DNA of 8,879 bases from an uncultured bacterium (GTDB taxonomy: Bacteria; Patescibacteriota; Minisyncoccia; Phycocordibacterales; UBA9973), in assembly GCA_903895055.1 (NCBI GenBank), contig CAITSL010000023.1:1-8879 (forward strand), given 5' to 3'. The notes beneath the pieces were generated by a model. It did no database searches. It saw only the letters and a list, made by a program, of their open reading frames with translations, and was not told the DNA's origin. This document shows, piece after piece, positions 6,493 through 8,879 of the stretch (the stretch's first letter is position 1; every line of letters starts with the position of its first letter). The position numbers and the translations under genes are program-made.

Positions 6493-6498
6493 ATTATA
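6493..6498 (-). promoter_or_regulatory. Possible -10 of the HAD gene
   Basis: Consensus TATAAT on the minus strand. The best upstream -35 is only TTGCGG at a 19-base spacing, so the promoter is weak. It would start transcription near 6486, 18 bases before the HAD ATG. It overlaps the opposing small-RNA promoter, so polymerase could occupy only one at a time. Confidence 0.4.
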
Positions 6499-6572
6499 AG
6501 TGCCTTCGGGCTCGCCTCCGCAAGGGGGCAAAAAGACGAAACCATCAAAACAAACCTTTGATGGTTTTTCTT
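6496..6572 (+). ncRNA. Candidate small RNA with UUCG and GCAA tetraloop hairpins and terminator
   Basis: The transcript expected from the strong plus-strand promoter is about 77 nt. It contains GCC-UUCG-GGC (6502-6511), then a six-pair hairpin with a GCAA tetraloop (6514-6519 with 6524-6529), an A-rich single-stranded linker (6530-6538), and an 11-pair terminator stem (6539-6549 with 6557-6567) ending in Us. Promoter, compact GC-rich structured body in AT-rich surroundings, and terminator together make a complete sRNA unit. Its last ~28 bases are antisense to the final codons of the PemK-like gene. I cannot match it to a known RNA family. Alternatively the hairpins are just the 3' untranslated end of the PemK-like operon. 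Confidence 0.5.
6539..6572 (+). terminator. Bidirectional terminator hairpin
   Basis: A perfect 11-pair stem (6539-6549 / 6557-6567) with a seven-base loop. On the plus strand TTTTTCTT runs through and past the 3' arm, ending the candidate sRNA. On the minus strand the stem straddles the PemK-like stop codon and is followed, after CG, by TCTTTTT, so it can also end the rpmF-nusB-rnc operon. Confidence 0.7.
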
Positions 6573-6931
6573 ATATTATCAAAAATATCCTTATCTAAAA
6601 ATCCTATCTTATAAATCAATCTTTTTGTATCTAAAACTCTTATTTGAGAAATTACTGCCGATGCATCTTTACCTTGAACTTTTTTTATCGGAATTCGCAT
6701 TTTATGCTTTTCGGGAGAAGAGGTCAGAGGTAAAATGACACAAGTTTGTTTACTAAGTCCTTTAAAAATTAAAACTGGTCGGTCATAATTTTCTCCAGAA
6801 CCATCTTGTTCTGACCCAATATTTACTCCCAAAGAAGCCCACCACAATTCTCTTGTGTGATATAATTTGCTTTCGTTCTTAGCATGAATTATTTTTTTCT
6901 TTTTATTCCAACCATCAAAATCTTTATCCAT
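6545..6931 (-). CDS. PemK/MazF-family toxin-like protein, no antitoxin visible
   Basis: A 128-residue protein of the MazF/PemK/Kid fold, whose members are usually ribosome-independent mRNA endoribonucleases acting as toxins. Core residues are ELWWASLGVNIGSEQDG (28-44), the RPVLI strand with candidate catalytic Arg51, PLTS with candidate Thr70, and the C-terminal SQIRVLDTKRL helix (95-105). A basic 25-residue N-terminal extension (DFDGWNKKKKII) precedes the fold and is absent from classical MazF. The ATG follows the rnc TGA after one base (TGA-T-ATG), so translation is probably coupled to RNase III. There is no adjacent small antitoxin gene: the upstream neighbour is rnc and the next gene downstream is a HAD hydrolase. 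It may be a housekeeping RNase, an orphan toxin or a toxin controlled by RNA. Activity cannot be judged from sequence. Confidence 0.87.
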   Translation of the reverse strand: MDKDFDGWNKKKKIIHAKNESKLYHTRELWWASLGVNIGSEQDGSGENYDRPVLIFKGLSKQTCVILPLTSSPEKHKMRIPIKKVQGKDASAVISQIRVLDTKRLIYKIGFLDKDIFDNIRKTIKGLF

Positions 6932-6932
6932 A

Positions 6933-7628
6933 TCAGTCCAGCCAATTTTTTACTTTTAATGCCGCTTCGGCTGCTTTCTGTTCCGCTTCTTGTTTGGATT
7001 TGCCTTTCCCTTCCGCAATCAGACTCGAACCGAAATATATTCCCACCGTAAAATGTTTATCATGGTCCGGCCCTGTTTCGCTCAGAACGCTATATTGTGG
7101 CGTACAGCTGACAAATTCTTGGGCTTTTTCTTGTACTAAACTTTTGGCATCTCGCCAGAGTTTTTTGGCAACGATTTCTTCGGTATGCGGTAGCAGTGTT
7201 TTGGCAATAAATTTATCAGCTACACCGTAACCCCCATCCAAATAAATCGCTCCCACCAATGCCTCGTAAGTATTGGCCAAAATATATTGTCTAGCTTTGC
7301 CATTGTCTTTCGATTCACCTTTGGATAATAGTAAATAGTCATTCATCTCGATTTTCGTAGCAATTTGAGAGATGATGATCGCATTGACCAAAGCTGAACG
7401 CAAAGCCGTAAGCTCTCCTTCGGTGTAGGTCGGATACTTTTTAAAAAGAAAGTCCGTCACGATCAATTCCAAGACCGCATCACCCAAAAATTCTAAGCGT
7501 TCGTTGTGCGAAAGCCCGGTACCTCCATTTTCATTAATATAAGAACGATGAATAAAAGCTTGCTTCAACAAGTTTTTGTCTTTGAAAGAAACACCTATTT
7601 TTTTCTCAAAATCTGAAAAATTTATCAT
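6933..7628 (-). CDS. rnc: Ribonuclease III
   Basis: RNase III cleaves double-stranded RNA in rRNA precursors and structured mRNAs. The 231 residues are normal for the family. The nuclease domain (about 4-150) carries the signature NERLEFLGDAVL (42-53), with acidic residues Glu43, Glu46 and Asp50, and ILANTYEALVGAIYLDGG (116-133) with the key Glu122. At the position of E. coli Asp114, a metal-site residue, this protein has Asn119. The C-terminal dsRNA-binding domain (about 160-228) ends with GKGKSKQEAEQKAAEAAL. The gene lies 61 bases after nusB-Nudix with a hairpin in the gap, and it is coupled to the PemK-like gene behind it. No Shine-Dalgarno sequence is seen before the ATG. The function is secure. 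The Asp-to-Asn change may tune metal use but should not abolish cleavage. Confidence 0.95.
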   Translation of the reverse strand: MINFSDFEKKIGVSFKDKNLLKQAFIHRSYINENGGTGLSHNERLEFLGDAVLELIVTDFLFKKYPTYTEGELTALRSALVNAIIISQIATKIEMNDYLLLSKGESKDNGKARQYILANTYEALVGAIYLDGGYGVADKFIAKTLLPHTEEIVAKKLWRDAKSLVQEKAQEFVSCTPQYSVLSETGPDHDKHFTVGIYFGSSLIAEGKGKSKQEAEQKAAEAALKVKNWLD

Positions 7629-7645
7629 GATAATTTTGAGGCTCT

Positions 7646-7691
7646 AGGCGCTATGCACAGCATTCTAGCTTCTGCATAAGGCCCAATGCCT
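7646..7691 (-). promoter_or_regulatory. Nested stem-loop in the nusB-rnc gap
   Basis: Outer AGGC (7646-7649) pairs with GCCT (7688-7691), TATGCA (7652-7657) with TGCATA (7673-7678), and AGC (7659-7661) with GCT (7668-7670), with small internal loops. No T-run follows on the minus strand, so it is not a terminator. It lies just upstream of rnc. In E. coli RNase III cleaves a stem-loop in its own leader to limit its expression, and this hairpin could act similarly, although it is shorter. Confidence 0.4.
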
Positions 7692-8613
7692 AATTGTTAT
7701 TCTTACTAATAATTTCTATCGCCTTTGCAATCAAGGGAACAATGTCATTATAAATACGAAGCTCCGGAATCTCGGAAAATTGAAACCACCTCGCTCCATC
7801 CAAGCCCCCACAAGTCTTTTCAAGTTGCAATTCCCGATATTCACTCTCGGCCAGAAAATAAATAACTTTTTTCAGGGTTTTTCCTTTTTCCGGATGACTG
7901 GCTACGTATTCATTTTCACCCAACTTTTCCTTTATCGTAATATCCAAACCAATTTCTTCTTTTATTTCTCGGATAGTCCCTTCTTCTGCATTTTCGTTGG
8001 CAATCTCCGGGCTATCACCAATTTTTCCTTTGGATAAAGTCCAGTATCCAAACACGTCATGGACCAGTGCGAAATAAATATCATTGCCTTTTTTAGCATA
8101 CACCAAAGCACCGCCTAATTTTTCAACTGGTAATTTAGTAATATCGACCGGCTCTTCAATTTTTTTCTTCTTACTTTTTTCTTCTTTCCCCGGTTCACCG
8201 ATTTCTTTGTAAACTGCCCCAAGCACACCATTCACAAATTTACTGGAATTTTCTCCGCCGTAAGTTTTCGCCAATTCAATCGCTTCATTAATAGCCACCT
8301 TCGGAGGCACTTGAGTGCGATCACCAAAAAGAAGCTCAGTGAGCCCGATGCGTAAAATATTTTTATCGATAAAAGAAATTTTATCCAGGGGCCAATCTGG
8401 TGCCGCTTTTTCGATGATCTCGTCAATCACCTTGTGCTTTTTTACTATTTGTTCCAGAAGAGAATATACAAAAACATCATCCTCGAGGCCTGGAGCAAAC
8501 TCTTTCAAATTGCGAAGGGCTACTTCTTTTAGATTAATATTTTTACCACTATTAAAGTCCCACTCAAAAAGCGTCTGAAGAACTATTGATCTGGAAAGGT
8601 GCCTATTTGCCAT
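7690..8613 (-). CDS. nusB: NusB transcription antitermination factor fused to a Nudix hydrolase domain
   Basis: A 307-residue two-domain protein. Residues 1-138 are an all-helical NusB domain: RHLSRSIVLQTLFEWDF at the start and the hallmark KVAINEAIELAKTYGGENSSKFVNGVL (105-131). NusB binds boxA RNA with NusE/S10 and supports rRNA antitermination. A charged linker (140-160, KEEKSKKKK) leads to a Nudix domain (about 163-303) starting GGALVYAKK, with the Nudix helix REIKEEIGL (215-223, metal ligands Glu216, Glu219, Glu220). The segment before it (SKGKIGDSPEIANENAEEG) has about five extra residues relative to the GX5EX7REUXEEXGU consensus. The style resembles diadenosine-tetraphosphate hydrolases, but the substrate is unproven. 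Normal NusB is ~135-150 residues, so the C-terminal half is an addition, with no stop or frameshift between domains. It follows rpmF by 17 bases with no Shine-Dalgarno sequence. Confidence 0.93.
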   Translation of the reverse strand: MANRHLSRSIVLQTLFEWDFNSGKNINLKEVALRNLKEFAPGLEDDVFVYSLLEQIVKKHKVIDEIIEKAAPDWPLDKISFIDKNILRIGLTELLFGDRTQVPPKVAINEAIELAKTYGGENSSKFVNGVLGAVYKEIGEPGKEEKSKKKKIEEPVDITKLPVEKLGGALVYAKKGNDIYFALVHDVFGYWTLSKGKIGDSPEIANENAEEGTIREIKEEIGLDITIKEKLGENEYVASHPEKGKTLKKVIYFLAESEYRELQLEKTCGGLDGARWFQFSEIPELRIYNDIVPLIAKAIEIISKNNN

Positions 8614-8630
8614 AAATTAACGAACAAAAA

Positions 8631-8861
8631 TTATTTTCCTTTTGCTATTTCCTTGGCTTTTGCTTTCTTTTGCTTCTTTTCTACCTTTTTGACCATGTCT
8701 ATCACTTTCATCCCACGATAAAAACCGCAAGAGGCGCAGACCGTGTGGCGTCTTTTCAATTCTTGACAATTTTCACATTTGGAAAAACTCGTCGCCTCTA
8801 TTGCATGGTGCGAACGTCTGTTCCCCGTATGTGATTTTGTACTCCTCATTCGTACTACCAT
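8631..8861 (-). CDS. rpmF: 50S ribosomal protein bL32
   Basis: bL32 is a small zinc-ribbon protein of the large ribosomal subunit. The 76 residues start MVVRMRSTKSHTGNRRSHHA, matching the basic N-terminus. They then carry a four-cysteine zinc ribbon, C29-x2-C32 and C42-x2-C45, followed by GFYRGMKVI. The last ~20 residues are a Lys/Ala/Glu tail (KKQKKAKAKEIAKGK), longer than in many bL32 proteins. It is the first gene of the minus-strand operon with nusB and rnc. A GATATT -10-like hexamer ends seven bases before the ATG, which suggests a leaderless message. The -35 would lie outside the window. Confidence 0.95.
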   Translation of the reverse strand: MVVRMRSTKSHTGNRRSHHAIEATSFSKCENCQELKRRHTVCASCGFYRGMKVIDMVKKVEKKQKKAKAKEIAKGK

Positions 8862-8868
8862 AATGTCT

Positions 8869-8874
8869 AATATC
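8869..8874 (-). promoter_or_regulatory. Possible -10 of the rpmF operon
   Basis: Minus-strand GATATT, four of six matches to TATAAT, placed so that transcription would start at about 8862, next to the rpmF ATG. The -35 region is beyond the right edge. It is supported mainly by the same geometry at smc and rpsP. Confidence 0.3.
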
Positions 8875-8879
8875 TTAGC

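Noticed and set aside
6500..6598. GTG-started 32-codon ORF in the candidate sRNA (VPSGSPPQGGKK...)
   Set aside because: There is no ribosome-binding site, and the 11-pair terminator ends the transcript before the stop codon, so the tetraloop hairpins are better read as RNA structure.
6363..6614. 83-codon plus-strand open frame across the HAD start and sRNA region
   Set aside because: It begins inside the HAD gene before the plus-strand promoter and runs through the terminator. Its composition shows no protein family.
5845..6931. HAD gene and PemK-like gene as a toxin-antitoxin pair
   Set aside because: HAD hydrolases are not known MazF antitoxins, and the genes are separated by 76 bases containing a terminator and opposing promoter.
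6545..7628. Alternative genetic code (UGA as glycine)
   Set aside because: UGA is the stop codon of rnc and of the PemK-like gene, with family-consistent lengths, so the standard bacterial code applies.

Overview
The window looks like a chromosomal segment from a member of the Candidate Phyla Radiation (Patescibacteria), most likely a Parcubacteria-type organism. This rests on protein style, not on a marker tree. The evidence is a short SMC with no recognisable hinge, a PemK/MazF-like protein with the 'WWASLGVNIG...EQDG' core I associate with these genomes, a NusB fused to a Nudix domain, AT-rich DNA, and almost no Shine-Dalgarno sequences. Two genes (rnc and the PemK-like gene) end in TGA, so UGA is a stop here. 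The recoded Gracilibacteria/Absconditabacteria lineages are therefore unlikely.

Layout, following transcription on the minus strand from the right edge. A translation/RNA-metabolism operon comes first: rpmF (bL32), nusB-Nudix, rnc (RNase III), then a PemK/MazF-like gene one base after the rnc stop. It ends at a strong hairpin near 6540-6570. A HAD-family phosphatase-like gene follows, then smc with its own near-perfect extended -10 promoter. Downstream of smc are two terminator-like hairpins, one of them inside a ~100 bp imperfect inverted repeat. Next comes a strong promoter with a ~97-nt structured leader feeding a secreted/bitopic LysM-like membrane protein that ends at a 12-bp terminator hairpin. 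Convergent to it on the plus strand is a membrane-anchored fusion of an S11 D,D-carboxypeptidase-like domain and a CapA-like metallophosphatase domain. At the left edge, divergent from the fusion gene, is the 5' part of rpsP (bS16).

The backbone rpmF-nusB-rnc-smc-rpsP resembles the conserved rnc-smc-...-rpsP neighbourhood of other bacteria. Accessory genes sit between its members: PemK-like and HAD between rnc and smc, and two cell-envelope genes between smc and rpsP. The most interesting non-coding signals are two. One is the three-way-junction leader at 3277-3374, with an embedded 10-codon ORF that has its own AGG ribosome-binding site. The other is a candidate plus-strand small RNA at ~6496-6572, with a strong promoter, UUCG and GCAA tetraloop hairpins and an 11-bp terminator, whose 3' end is antisense to the end of the PemK-like gene. 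Several promoters lie so close to start codons that the mRNAs should be leaderless.
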